A stretch of 64,000 bases of DNA. It comes from JADLHS01 sp049840435 (GTDB lineage: Bacteria > Verrucomicrobiota > Verrucomicrobiia > Limisphaerales > JADLHS01). The translations under genes and the position numbers were made by a program. The stretch is taken from the NCBI GenBank assembly GCA_049840435.1, contig JASGKY010000042.1, forward strand, positions 186,001 to 250,000. The letters are read 5' to 3'. The notes beneath the pieces are model-generated. The model saw only the letters and a program-made list of their open reading frames with translations. It did not search any database and was not told the origin of the DNA. Below are positions 45,067-53,298 of the stretch, piece after piece; position 1 is the stretch's first letter; every line of letters begins with the position of its first letter.

Positions 45067-45864
45067 ATGAACCAGATGCACGAGATTGATTACAAAGTGT
45101 TCGGCGACGCCATGCAGTTTGTCGAACTGGAGCTCGATCCCAACGAAGCCGCCATCGCCGAGGCTGGAGGCATGATGTATATGGACGACGCCATCGAGAT
45201 GCAGACCATCTTCGGCGACGGCTCCCAGAAATCGGGCGGTTTCTTTGGCTCGTTGCTCGGTGCGGGCAAGCGCCTGCTCACTGGCGAATCACTCTTTATG
45301 ACCGTGTTCCACAATCGTGGCGTGGGCAAAAAACGAGTCGCGTTCGGCGCGCCTTATCCGGGCAAAATCATTCCCGTTCATCTCGCTGAAATTGGCGGCG
45401 AACTAATCGCGCAAAAGGACTCCTTCCTCTGCGCCGCAAAGGGAGTCAGCGTTGGCATCGCGTTCAACAAACGCATTGGCGCAGGTTTCTTTGGCGGCGA
45501 AGGCTTTATCATGCAGCGCCTCCAAGGCGATGGCTGGGCCTTCCTCCATGCTGGTGGCAACATCTACGAACGTCAGCTTACCCCCGGCGAGGTGCTCCGT
45601 GTGGACACCGGTTGCGTAGTGGGATTCGAGCCAACAGTGGATTTCGACATCCAATTCGTCGGCGGCGTCAAATCCGCTCTGTTTGGCGGCGAAGGTCTGT
45701 TCTTCGCTACCTTGCGCGGCCCCGGAAAAATCTGGCTGCAATCGCTGCCGTTAAGCCGCATGGCGGATCGCATCGTGAGCGCCTCCAGCGTCGGCGGCAA
45801 GCGTCGCGAAGAAGGCTCGGTGCTCGGCGGCCTCGGCGGGTTGCTCGATGGCGACAACTCTTGA
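45067..45864 (+). CDS. AIM24 / TIGR00266 family protein
   Basis: A 265-residue all-beta protein starting at ATG 45067 (MNQMHEIDYKVFGDAMQFVE). Family hallmarks are LDPNEAAIAEAGGMMYMDDA, the Gly-rich SGGFFGSLLGAGKRLLTGES, HNRGVGKKRVAFGAPYPGKI, and the late segment GGVKSALFGGEGLFFATLRG. Function unknown; homologues occur across bacteria and in mitochondria. The next gene begins at TTG 45861 inside its stop region. Confidence 0.92.
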   Translation: MNQMHEIDYKVFGDAMQFVELELDPNEAAIAEAGGMMYMDDAIEMQTIFGDGSQKSGGFFGSLLGAGKRLLTGESLFMTVFHNRGVGKKRVAFGAPYPGKIIPVHLAEIGGELIAQKDSFLCAAKGVSVGIAFNKRIGAGFFGGEGFIMQRLQGDGWAFLHAGGNIYERQLTPGEVLRVDTGCVVGFEPTVDFDIQFVGGVKSALFGGEGLFFATLRGPGKIWLQSLPLSRMADRIVSASSVGGKRREEGSVLGGLGGLLDGDNS

Positions 45865-46322
45865 AACGGCTTTGCGTGAATCAACTCGCCCCCTCCCGCC
45901 AATGGATGTGCGTCATCGTGCTGGCGGCGTTGGCTTGCGGTTGCTCCAGTTTCAATCGCCAGTGGAAGCAAGCCGGGCAACAACCTGCGCCGACAGATGC
46001 CATCACAGGCCGGTGGGAAGGTCGCTGGTTTAGCGACGCCAACGCGCACACGGGCAAATTGCGCTGCATCATCACGCACCAGACCAACGATCTCTACGCC
46101 GCCCGTTTTCGCGCGACTTATATGAAGATTCTGCGTTTCAGCTACACCGTGCCGCTCACCATCAACGCCAGCAATGCGGTCTGGCATTTTCAGGGCGAGG
46201 AAAATTTGGGCGCGATGGCGGGCGGCGTTTATCGCTACGTCGGCAGTGCCACGCCGACGAATTTTCATTCCACCTACGATTCCAAATACGACCGCGGCAC
46301 GTTTGAGATGCAACGGCCGTGA
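45861..46322 (+). CDS. Small lipoprotein, unknown function
   Basis: About 153 residues if TTG 45861 (overlapping the upstream TGA) is the start: KRLCVNQLAPSRQ gives a basic N-region, then CVIVLAALACGCSS with lipobox cysteines. ATG 45906 would leave almost no N-region and GTG 45876 is a third option. The mature part is a compact beta domain (GRWEGRWFSDANAHTGKLRC, then FRATYMKILRFSYTVPL and GVYRYVGSATPTNFHSTY), reminiscent of lipocalin-like export proteins. Family not recognised. Confidence 0.75.
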   Translation: MKRLCVNQLAPSRQWMCVIVLAALACGCSSFNRQWKQAGQQPAPTDAITGRWEGRWFSDANAHTGKLRCIITHQTNDLYAARFRATYMKILRFSYTVPLTINASNAVWHFQGEENLGAMAGGVYRYVGSATPTNFHSTYDSKYDRGTFEMQRP

Positions 46323-46383
46323 GGTGTTTGCGACCCGCGTGTCTGATTGTGCCCATCGACGCGGCTTGTTAAACTGGCGGGGC

Positions 46384-47316
46384 GTGAGAATCAAAACTCT
46401 TTCCTTGGCGGTGGCTCTCGCTTTTGCTCTGGCAACGGCCGGCTGCAAACCTGGCTCGCCGGCCAACTCGGTCTCCGGCACGATTGAAGTGGACGAAACT
46501 CGCGTCGCCTCGCGCTACGGCGGACGCGTGGAAAAGGTCTTCGTCCAAGAAGGTGATGCGTTGACCAGCGGCCAAGCCGTCGCAGAAATCTCCGCGGCTG
46601 AACTCAAGCCTCGCCGCGAGCAGGTCGCTGCGCAACTCGCCGAAGCCGAGGCCGGCCCGCGCAAAGAAGAAATCGCCGCAGCCAAAGCAGATTGGGAAGC
46701 GCTCTCTGCCCAACAATTGCTCGCCAACTCCGAACGCCAGCGCGCCGCCGAGTTGATCGCCGAAAAAACCATCTCCGCCACCGAATACGACCGTGCCGTC
46801 ACCACAGCCCAAGCCGCACAGCAGAATGTCGCCGCTGCGAAGGCACGCTATGATCTGCTACTCGCCGGCACGCGACCGGAACGCCTCACCCTGATTCGTG
46901 CCCAGCTCACCGAACTCGACGCGCATTTGGCCGAGATGAAAATAGCCGCACCGACGAATTGCGTACTTGAAGTCCTGAGCGTGAAGGTCGGCGATGTGCT
47001 CGCGCCAAATCAATCCATTGCCACGCTGCTGCTGACAAATCACATCTGGGTGCGCGTGTTCGTGCCCGAGCCGTGGCTCGGCCACCTCAAGCTCGGCGAC
47101 TCCGTGAAAGTCCGAGTGGATGCATTTCCCGGCAAAGATTTCACCGGAGTGATCGAGCAAGTCGCCCGGGAAGCCGAATTCACCCCACGCAATGTGCAGA
47201 CGATTGGCGAACGCGTAAAACAGGTCTTCGGCGTGAAAGTGAAACTGAATAATTCGGAGGGGCAACTTCGCGCTGGCATGGCAGCGGACGTAGAATTCCC
47301 CAGCTTGAAGAATTAA
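46384..47316 (+). CDS. HlyD-family efflux adaptor, lipoprotein
   Basis: A 310-residue membrane fusion protein starting at GTG 46384, with a lipoprotein signal (LSLAVALAFALATAGCKPG). Lipoyl-type beta half-motif SRYGGRVEKVFVQEGDALTS, a long coiled-coil hairpin rich in Ala/Glu (AAQLAEAEAGPRKEEIAAAK), the second lipoyl half (AAPTNCVLEVLSVKVGDVLA) and a beta barrel (GDSVKVRVDAFPGKDFTGVI) make the usual order. It most resembles YhiI/YbhG-type adaptors that serve ABC-2 exporters; the likely partners are at 50872-52928. Confidence 0.9.
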   Translation: MRIKTLSLAVALAFALATAGCKPGSPANSVSGTIEVDETRVASRYGGRVEKVFVQEGDALTSGQAVAEISAAELKPRREQVAAQLAEAEAGPRKEEIAAAKADWEALSAQQLLANSERQRAAELIAEKTISATEYDRAVTTAQAAQQNVAAAKARYDLLLAGTRPERLTLIRAQLTELDAHLAEMKIAAPTNCVLEVLSVKVGDVLAPNQSIATLLLTNHIWVRVFVPEPWLGHLKLGDSVKVRVDAFPGKDFTGVIEQVAREAEFTPRNVQTIGERVKQVFGVKVKLNNSEGQLRAGMAADVEFPSLKN

Positions 47317-47323
47317 GAAGATG

Positions 47324-47569
47324 TCAGGTTTGAGACTTCACCGGCACAGACTTTTTTCGGCGCAGCCATGACAGCCATCCGCCTTTGCGCTGTGCTTTGG
47401 CGACAGCTCCTTTCGCCTTACAGAGTGCCCGCTTTGCCCATAGAAACTCTGTCGCCAAGATGCCCAACCCTGCTGCGATGACCAACAGCCCCGGTCCGGG
47501 GAGAATCAGCATCGCCGCGCCAACCACCAAAACAGTGCCGCCCATCAGAGCGATGAAGAACTTTTTCAT
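47324..47569 (-). CDS. Small PGPGW-type membrane protein
   Basis: An 81-residue protein, ATG 47569 overlapping the TerC stop (ATGA). One hydrophobic region MGGTVLVVGAAMLILPGPGL then LVIAAGLGILATEFLWAKRA carries the LPGPG signature of the small transmembrane PGPGW family; the tail is strongly basic (KAQRKGGWLSWLRRKKS). Role unknown, cotranscribed with the TerC-like gene. Confidence 0.85.
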   Translation of the reverse strand: MKKFFIALMGGTVLVVGAAMLILPGPGLLVIAAGLGILATEFLWAKRALCKAKGAVAKAQRKGGWLSWLRRKKSVPVKSQT

Positions 47570-48519
47570 GCGAGTGGTGGGTTGGTCGCCAAGGGCGTCG
47601 CCTTGGACGCTTTTGGTTTGAGCAATGACCACACGACGCTCGCCGCCAGAATCAGCACGATGACGCCGAGCGAGACCAGCGTATCAATCTTCCACTCCGT
47701 GTGCGCCAGAATCATCTTCACGCCCACGAACGCCAGCACCACGCCCAAGCCGATTTTGAGGTAGTGGAACTTGTCCATCACCCCCGCCAGCGCAAAGTAA
47801 AGCGAGCGCAGGCCGAGGATGGCAAAGACGTTCGAGGTATAGACGATGAATGGATCTTTCGTAACCGCGAAGATGGCAGGAATAGAGTCCACGGCGAAGA
47901 TCAGGTCGGAGATTTCCACCAGCAACAATACGACAAACAGCGGCGTCGCCATACGCAGGCCGTTTTCCCGCACGAAGAATTTATCCGCGCGAAATTCCGG
48001 TGTCACCGGCATGAGTTTCTTGAACCACTTCACCACCGGGTTGCGCTCGGGGTGAATCTCGTCCTCTCGTTTGAAGATCATCTTCAGCCCGGTCAGAATC
48101 AGAAAACCGCCAAACAGATAGATGACCCAGGCAAACTTGGTGATCAGCGCCGCGCCGGCCCCAATCATGACGGCGCGCATGACCAACGCACCCAGCACGC
48201 CCCAGAACAACACTTTGTGCTGGTACAGCGGCGGAACTGCAAAGTAGGAGAACAACAGTGCGAAGACAAAGACGTTGTCCACGCTCAGGGATTTTTCGAT
48301 GACGTAACCGGTGAAGAATTCCAATGCTTTCTGCGAACCGTAGTAATGCCAAATGCCAGCGTTGAAGAGCAACGCCAATGTCACCCAGATCACAGTCCAA
48401 GTCAGCGATTCCTTGAGTGACACGACATGCGCCTTCCGATGAAAGACGCCGAGATCCAGCGCAAGCATCGCGAGGACAAACACGTTAAAGCCAACCCAAA
48501 GCCAAAGGGTATCAGTCAT
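47566..48519 (-). CDS. TerC/Alx-family membrane protein
   Basis: A 317-residue TerC-family integral membrane protein with about nine helices. Typical segments: LDLGVFHRKAHVVSLKESL, the conserved acidic motif SLSVDNVFVFALLFSYFAVP, FVVLLLVEISDLIFAVDSIP with the second acidic helix, and LRSLYFALAGVMDKFHYLKI. The family is linked to manganese export and tellurite or pH stress. I saw no yybP-ykoY manganese riboswitch in the 290 bases upstream. It is followed by the PGPGW protein with a four-base overlap. Confidence 0.93.
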   Translation of the reverse strand: MTDTLWLWVGFNVFVLAMLALDLGVFHRKAHVVSLKESLTWTVIWVTLALLFNAGIWHYYGSQKALEFFTGYVIEKSLSVDNVFVFALLFSYFAVPPLYQHKVLFWGVLGALVMRAVMIGAGAALITKFAWVIYLFGGFLILTGLKMIFKREDEIHPERNPVVKWFKKLMPVTPEFRADKFFVRENGLRMATPLFVVLLLVEISDLIFAVDSIPAIFAVTKDPFIVYTSNVFAILGLRSLYFALAGVMDKFHYLKIGLGVVLAFVGVKMILAHTEWKIDTLVSLGVIVLILAASVVWSLLKPKASKATPLATNPPLA

Positions 48520-48569
48520 GACGTTGCATTGCTATGGGGCACTGATGGGCATAAGCCACACCGAATGAA

Positions 48570-48776
48570 TCACTCGTTCAAACCGCCACGTGCCCATGGA
48601 TTGGTATCAGTGAAAGTCGAACCACCCACCTCAGGTATTTCGATTAAAAACTTCTCGCCTCCCGAATGAGGCGCCGCATGACGAGTTGCGGTTGTTGCGC
48701 CGTTGTCAGCGAGCACAGCCGTGAACGCTTCCGGACGCAAATCCAGATGCGGTTCAAATGCGCTTTTAGTTTTCAT
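48570..48776 (-). CDS. Possible 68-residue small protein
   Basis: An open frame of 68 codons in the gap between the TerC and HPF-like genes (same strand). The translation (MKTKSAFEPHLDLRPEAFTA ... ending ARGGLNE) has balanced composition and no antisense gene, so it could be real. No family or motif is recognised and no good Shine-Dalgarno sequence precedes it. Treat as tentative. Confidence 0.4.
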   Translation of the reverse strand: MKTKSAFEPHLDLRPEAFTAVLADNGATTATRHAAPHSGGEKFLIEIPEVGGSTFTDTNPWARGGLNE

Positions 48777-48810
48777 TTTGTGCCGCGTTCAGATCGGGCG
48801 TAACGCATCA

Positions 48811-49137
48811 TCAGCGACTACGTCTTGATTTGAGTTTACTTTTGAAGCGTTGCAGCCGCTTTGCCGCCCGACTGGTAATCTGATTGCGCAACAATGCCAC
48901 CGCCTTCGTGAATGCAGCCCGCAACGTGTGATCGCGCGTTTCCGCAAACACATCTGGCCCCGGGGTCACCAAGTGCACACTGACTTGGTAGGCCGGACTG
49001 GCGTTCTGCAATCGCACGAGCCGGATATTTGCCTCGTCAATTTGGCGCGCGCGCCCGAGGGCAAAGATATGTTGCTCCACCCACGCATCCAAAGCGCGCA
49101 GCGAAGGGATATTCAGATGTTGCACCTTGAGTCTCAT
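48811..49137 (-). CDS. HPF/RaiA-like ribosome-associated protein
   Basis: A 108-residue short-form hibernation factor homologue with the beta-alpha-beta core: N-terminal VQHLNIPSLRALDAWVEQHI, the second strand pair NIRLVRLQNASPAYQVSVHL, the VFAETRDHTLRAAFTKAVAL helix and a strongly basic C-terminus (RAAKRLQRFKSKLKSRRSR). Such proteins bind the 30S decoding region and silence ribosomes under stress. The basic tail is longer than in HPF. Confidence 0.85.
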   Translation of the reverse strand: MRLKVQHLNIPSLRALDAWVEQHIFALGRARQIDEANIRLVRLQNASPAYQVSVHLVTPGPDVFAETRDHTLRAAFTKAVALLRNQITSRAAKRLQRFKSKLKSRRSR

Positions 49138-49167
49138 ATTGCGTCTCCTTTCATCAACTTGTTGCGT

Positions 49168-49857
49168 TCACTCCCGTGAACAGCTCCCCAACAGCAGCGG
49201 CAGCAGATGCCACAGGAAATACGCGAGGGACGTGATGAATGCCGCGACATAAGTCCAAGCCGCCGCATCCAACACTTTTTTGACCCCGGTCGCTTCCTCG
49301 CCGGGCTGGATGAATCCAAATTGTGCCAGCGCAACCTTCGCCCGGCGTGAAGCATCAAATTCCACAGGAAGAGTCACGAGATTGAACAACATGATGACTC
49401 CCCACGCCACCGCCATCGCCACGGCGATGGTTGGCAATGGAATCAAGCCGGTGGCAAAGCCGAGGATCGGCAGCAGCATGACCACATAATTCGCATAGCT
49501 GGTAATGCCCACCGACGCCATGCGCCAATGAAGCGGCTTGTAGGCTGCCGCGTGTTGAATCGCGTGACCGCATTCATGTGCCGCTACACCCAGCGCCGCC
49601 GGCGTGCGCCCGTGATAATTGTCCGGCGAGAGCACCAGCCGCTTATGAAGCGGATCGTAGTGATCACCGAGGATGCCCTGCCCCATCGCGATTTCGACGT
49701 CATGGATTTGGTTAAGACGGAGAATTTCCGCCGCGACATCCCGCCCAGTGTAGCCAGAGCGCACAGCACCTTGATTGTAACGGTGGTAAACCGATTTCAC
49801 CCGCGCCGCCGCCCAGAGCGACAAGGCCATCGTTCCGATAAATAAAATCAAAAACAT
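49168..49857 (-). CDS. YugP-family zinc metallopeptidase
   Basis: A 229-residue membrane-bound neutral zinc metallopeptidase. The zinc site HECGH (residues 94-98, in AALGVAAHECGHAIQH) is followed by membrane helices (MLLPILGFATGLIPLPTIAV and VAWGVIMLFNLVTLPVEFDA with the acidic residue of the family) and a C-terminal helix. The N-terminus is a membrane anchor. The GYTGRDVAAEILR and DHYDPLHKRLVLS blocks are typical of YugP. Substrate unknown. Confidence 0.93.
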   Translation of the reverse strand: MFLILFIGTMALSLWAAARVKSVYHRYNQGAVRSGYTGRDVAAEILRLNQIHDVEIAMGQGILGDHYDPLHKRLVLSPDNYHGRTPAALGVAAHECGHAIQHAAAYKPLHWRMASVGITSYANYVVMLLPILGFATGLIPLPTIAVAMAVAWGVIMLFNLVTLPVEFDASRRAKVALAQFGFIQPGEEATGVKKVLDAAAWTYVAAFITSLAYFLWHLLPLLLGSCSRE

Positions 49858-49950
49858 AATATTCCTGTTCTACCGGACCAAAGTAGGCCGGGGTTGCGCA
49901 GTCCACTAATACGCGTTTCCGAATGGACGCTTAGGTTAATCCGAAGCATC

Positions 49951-50862
49951 ATGCCGCTCATGATGGAATGGCTGAACTATCACCACCTGCGCTATTTCTG
50001 GACCGTCGCCAAAGAAGGCAGCCTCGCCCGCGCCGCCGCCAAGCTGCACGTTTCCCAACCTTCCATTTCCGAACAAATCCGGGAACTCGAAGCGGTGTTG
50101 GGTGAAAAACTCTTCCGCCGCGAAGGCCGCAACAACGTACTCACGGACTCTGGCCAGATTGCCTTCAGTTACGCCGAGGAGATTTTTGCTTTGGGCCGCG
50201 AGTTGGTAAACGCCGTCAAGCAGCGCCCCGGCGCCAAGACCGTCCGCCTTTACGTCGGGGTGGCGGACTCATTCCCGAAGCTCATGACCCATGAAATTCT
50301 CAAGCCGGTCTTCGAGTTGCCGCAAGCCGTTCACGTCATTTGTCGCGAGGGCAAGATGGAAGACCTGCTGGCTCAATTGGTCGCACACCGGCTGGATATC
50401 GTGCTTGCCGACGAACCGGCTTCAAGTAGCACGAACTTCAAGACGTTCAATCACCCATTGGGTGAAACTGGCACGACCTTCTGCGCCGAAGCCAATCTGG
50501 CGGCGCGCTTGAAGAAAAACTTCCCCCAATCACTGCACGAAGCTCCGGCGTTGTTGCCGACGGAAAACACCAGCCTGCGTCGGGAAATCGAAACCTGGTT
50601 CCGCGAATTGGAAATCCGCCCGCGGATCGTGGCGGAATTTGAAGATCTCGCCCTGATGAAAGTCATGGCGGCCGAAGGGCGCGGGTTCATTGCACTACCC
50701 AGTTGGGCGATAAACGATGCCTTGGAACACTATAATTTCCGGACCATTGGCCACACGGAAAAGTGTCGTGTGCAATTTCACGCCATCACCGCAGAACGAC
50801 GCATCGCCCATCCCGCCGTGGTGCAGATCACCAGCCAAGCCCGGCAACTCATCAAGGACTGA
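49951..50862 (+). CDS. LysR-family regulator, NhaR-like
   Basis: A 303-residue LysR regulator. ATG 49951 is chosen, though ATG 49960 or 49963 is equally possible; NhaR homologues begin MEWLNYHHLRYFWTVAKEGS as seen here. The winged helix-turn-helix is ARAAAKLHVSQPSISEQIRE, followed by LEAVLGEKLFRREGRNNVLT. The effector domain follows the NhaR pattern (LYVGVADSFPKLM). NhaR usually controls the sodium/proton antiporter nhaA, which is not here; the ABC exporter begins ten bases downstream and may be its target or just cotranscribed. Confidence 0.9.
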   Translation: MPLMMEWLNYHHLRYFWTVAKEGSLARAAAKLHVSQPSISEQIRELEAVLGEKLFRREGRNNVLTDSGQIAFSYAEEIFALGRELVNAVKQRPGAKTVRLYVGVADSFPKLMTHEILKPVFELPQAVHVICREGKMEDLLAQLVAHRLDIVLADEPASSSTNFKTFNHPLGETGTTFCAEANLAARLKKNFPQSLHEAPALLPTENTSLRREIETWFRELEIRPRIVAEFEDLALMKVMAAEGRGFIALPSWAINDALEHYNFRTIGHTEKCRVQFHAITAERRIAHPAVVQITSQARQLIKD

Positions 50863-50871
50863 GCCGCACCG

Positions 50872-51810
50872 ATGATCACTTGCGAAAATCTGACGAAGCG
50901 TTTCGGCCACTTCACCGCAGTGGATCATGTTTCATTTTCGGTGGCAAAGGGTTCGATCTTCGGTTTTCTTGGGCCGAACGGATCGGGCAAATCCACGGTT
51001 ATCCGAATGTTATGCGGGCTGCTCGAACCAAGCGCCGGACACGCGCGCATCGCCGATTTTGACGTAGCGACACAGACGGAAGAGATCAAGCATCTCATCG
51101 GTTACATGTCCCAGAAGTTTTCACTCTACGATGAACTGACGACCCACGAGAACCTGAATTTTTACGGGCGGCTCTACGGCTTGCAAGGGGCGGCCCTTAA
51201 ACAACGTTACGATGAACTCATCGCACTCACGCATCTCGAACCGTATCTGCATCGCCGCGCGGGCCTGCTCTCGGGCGGTTGGCGGCAACGACTCGCGATG
51301 GCGTGCTCGCTCGTCCACAAACCAACGGTGTTGTTCCTCGATGAGCCGACAGCTGGGATTGACCCGGTGGCGCGGCGCGAACTGTGGGATTTGCTGTTCG
51401 AGTTTTCCAGTCGCGGCATGACACTATTTGTCACGACACATTACATGGATGAGGCAGAACGTTGTTCGCATGTTGGTTACATTCACCTGTCCAAACTCGT
51501 CGTGTGTGGCGAACCGGATGATTTGAAGCAATTGCCCGTGGTAAATCCGCCAGACACGAAGCGCATTGACGTGACTTGCGATCATGTGACAACAGGCCTG
51601 CAAGCAATGCGACAACTGCCCGGCGTGCGCACCGCGACGGTGTTCGGACAATCCATGCATCTGCTCGTAGACAAGGGTCTGTCGGACGAACTCATCCACA
51701 CAGAACTGGCAAAGCATAAGATTCCCAACGCCGACATCCGGCCCATCGCACCATCTTTGGAGGATGTTTTCGTGGCATTAACCAGCCACCGGAACGGAGA
51801 TGCGAAATGA
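50872..51810 (+). CDS. ABC-2 exporter ATP-binding protein
   Basis: A 312-residue ABC ATPase. Walker A GFLGPNGSGKST (residues 31-42), Q-loop in YMSQKFSLYDELT, signature LSGGWRQRLAMACSLVHKPT (Trp instead of Gln in LSGGQ), Walker B VLFLDEPTAGID and the switch His in FVTTHYMDEAERC. The C-terminal ~80 residues are the typical DrrA/YhhJ-associated extension. It overlaps the permease start by four bases. Confidence 0.94.
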   Translation: MITCENLTKRFGHFTAVDHVSFSVAKGSIFGFLGPNGSGKSTVIRMLCGLLEPSAGHARIADFDVATQTEEIKHLIGYMSQKFSLYDELTTHENLNFYGRLYGLQGAALKQRYDELIALTHLEPYLHRRAGLLSGGWRQRLAMACSLVHKPTVLFLDEPTAGIDPVARRELWDLLFEFSSRGMTLFVTTHYMDEAERCSHVGYIHLSKLVVCGEPDDLKQLPVVNPPDTKRIDVTCDHVTTGLQAMRQLPGVRTATVFGQSMHLLVDKGLSDELIHTELAKHKIPNADIRPIAPSLEDVFVALTSHRNGDAK

Positions 51811-52928
51811 AGACACCCTTCCGCGGCTTCACCGCCATTCTTTACAAAGAATTCCTCGTAGTACTACGTGATCCGTTCACGTTGTTCTTCATGATGTTTC
51901 CGCCGCTGGTGGAAATGATCGCCTTCGGTTACGCACTCGACACGGATGTGAAGAACATGCGGACCATTGTGCTGGATGAAGACCGCACCGAGGAGAGCCG
52001 GCAATTGGTGAAGCAGTTTGAGAATACGGGAACATTCAAAGTCGTGGGCGAGGCGCAGAGTGTAACCGAACTCGCAGAACTCATCCGCCGCGGCAAAGCC
52101 TATGTCGGCATCCAAATCCCGCCCGAATTCACGCGAGATTTGCACGCCGGGCGAAGTGCCAAGTTTCAGGTCTTGGTGGATGGATCAAACTCCACCATCG
52201 CTTCTTCAGCGCTGAACACATCGTTGAACGTCGGCTTCTTGAATAGCATCCGGGCGCTGGGCGAGCGCTTTGGCCTGCGCGAAGTGCCGGTCGAGGTGCG
52301 CCCGCAAATCCTCTACAACCCCGAGATGCGCAGCCCGAATTTCTTTCTGCCCGGCGTCATCGGCATCGTGCTGCAGATCGCGACGACCTTCGCGACCGCC
52401 ATGTCGCTGGTGCGTGAACGCGAGCGCGGCACGCTAGAGCAGCTCATGGTCAGCCCGTTGTCGCGCTGGGGATTGATGCTCGGCAAACTCGTCCCTTATC
52501 TGGTCATTGGCATGCTGATGAGCGTGATTTTGTTCACGCTGATGCGCTGGGTGTTTCACGTGCCGATCGCCGGTGACATCAACGCACTCATGATCGGAAC
52601 ACTCTTTTACGTGTTCGCTTTATTGAGCCTGGGATTATTGATTTCCACCCGCGCCCAGAACCAGATGCAGGCACTCCAGATGAGCATGATGTTCATCCTA
52701 CCCAGCGTGTTCTTTTCCGGCTTCATCTTCCCACGCGAAACGATGCCCCAGATTTTTTATCTGATCAGCACGGTGATTCCGGCGACGTATTACATCGAAC
52801 TGGAACGCGCGTTAATTTTGCGTGGCGCAAGCTTGAGCGACTTCTGGTTCAACCTCGTCGTGCTGGCCGGAATGGGCGCCGCTTTATTTGGATTATGCGT
52901 ACTGCGATTCCGCAAGAAGATGGCATGA
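51807..52928 (+). CDS. ABC-2 type permease
   Basis: A 373-residue ABC-2 permease with one N-terminal helix (DPFTLFFMMFPPLVEMIAFG), a ~150-residue extracytoplasmic domain (DEDRTEESRQLVKQFENTGT onward) and five C-terminal helices including the family signature segment AMSLVRERERGTLEQLMVSP. The closing helices are IFYLISTVIPATYYIELERA and VLAGMGAALFGLCVLRF. It resembles the YhhJ/YbhS permeases, which pair with an HlyD adaptor; the adaptor at 46384-47316 is the candidate. Only one permease gene is present, so it may homodimerise. Confidence 0.93.
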   Translation: MKTPFRGFTAILYKEFLVVLRDPFTLFFMMFPPLVEMIAFGYALDTDVKNMRTIVLDEDRTEESRQLVKQFENTGTFKVVGEAQSVTELAELIRRGKAYVGIQIPPEFTRDLHAGRSAKFQVLVDGSNSTIASSALNTSLNVGFLNSIRALGERFGLREVPVEVRPQILYNPEMRSPNFFLPGVIGIVLQIATTFATAMSLVRERERGTLEQLMVSPLSRWGLMLGKLVPYLVIGMLMSVILFTLMRWVFHVPIAGDINALMIGTLFYVFALLSLGLLISTRAQNQMQALQMSMMFILPSVFFSGFIFPRETMPQIFYLISTVIPATYYIELERALILRGASLSDFWFNLVVLAGMGAALFGLCVLRFRKKMA

Positions 52929-52937
52929 CCGCAACAC

Positions 52938-53231
52938 TCACTTCATCCCCGGCAAAACTGCGATCAACTCTCGCAACGTCATCGCTCGCCCCGCTTCTCC
53001 AACAAACGTCACAGTGTGCTGCCGCGAACCATCGGCAACGGTGACAGCATAAGTGAACAGGTCCGCGCCCACCTCGCCGGGAAGCCGTTCGGGCAGGTGG
53101 AAAAAATCCACGCGTTGCACCAGCAGTTCCACCGCCTTGCGCGCCGCCGCATCCAATTGGGCGGTCTCAACAGAGCCAAGGTCTTCAGTCAGGCCGGCGA
53201 AACCGCCGGTGCGGGTGGCGGAGATTTTCAT
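52938..53231 (-). CDS. Emfourin-like inhibitor of M4 peptidase
   Basis: A 97-residue protein starting at ATG 53231 (MKISATRTGGFAGLTEDLGS). The order of features (IxxxRxGGFAGL, then ELLVQRVDFFHLPERL, then DLFTYAVTVADGSRQHTVTF and a Leu-rich end) matches the emfourin (protealysin inhibitor) family as I know it. It lies 67 bases after an M4 peptidase on the same strand, the normal genetic partnership. A 34-residue upstream extension is unlikely, since it overlaps the intergenic region and lacks family similarity. Confidence 0.8.
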   Translation of the reverse strand: MKISATRTGGFAGLTEDLGSVETAQLDAAARKAVELLVQRVDFFHLPERLPGEVGADLFTYAVTVADGSRQHTVTFVGEAGRAMTLRELIAVLPGMK

Positions 53232-53298
53232 AGGTGAAACAAGGACGACCCGAATGGTTTCGCCGTCGGGTCGTTTGCTCAAGCAGATTTTTACGCCA

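Noticed and set aside
48520..48810. yybP-ykoY manganese riboswitch before the TerC-like gene
   Set aside because: No conserved aptamer motifs could be found on the coding strand.
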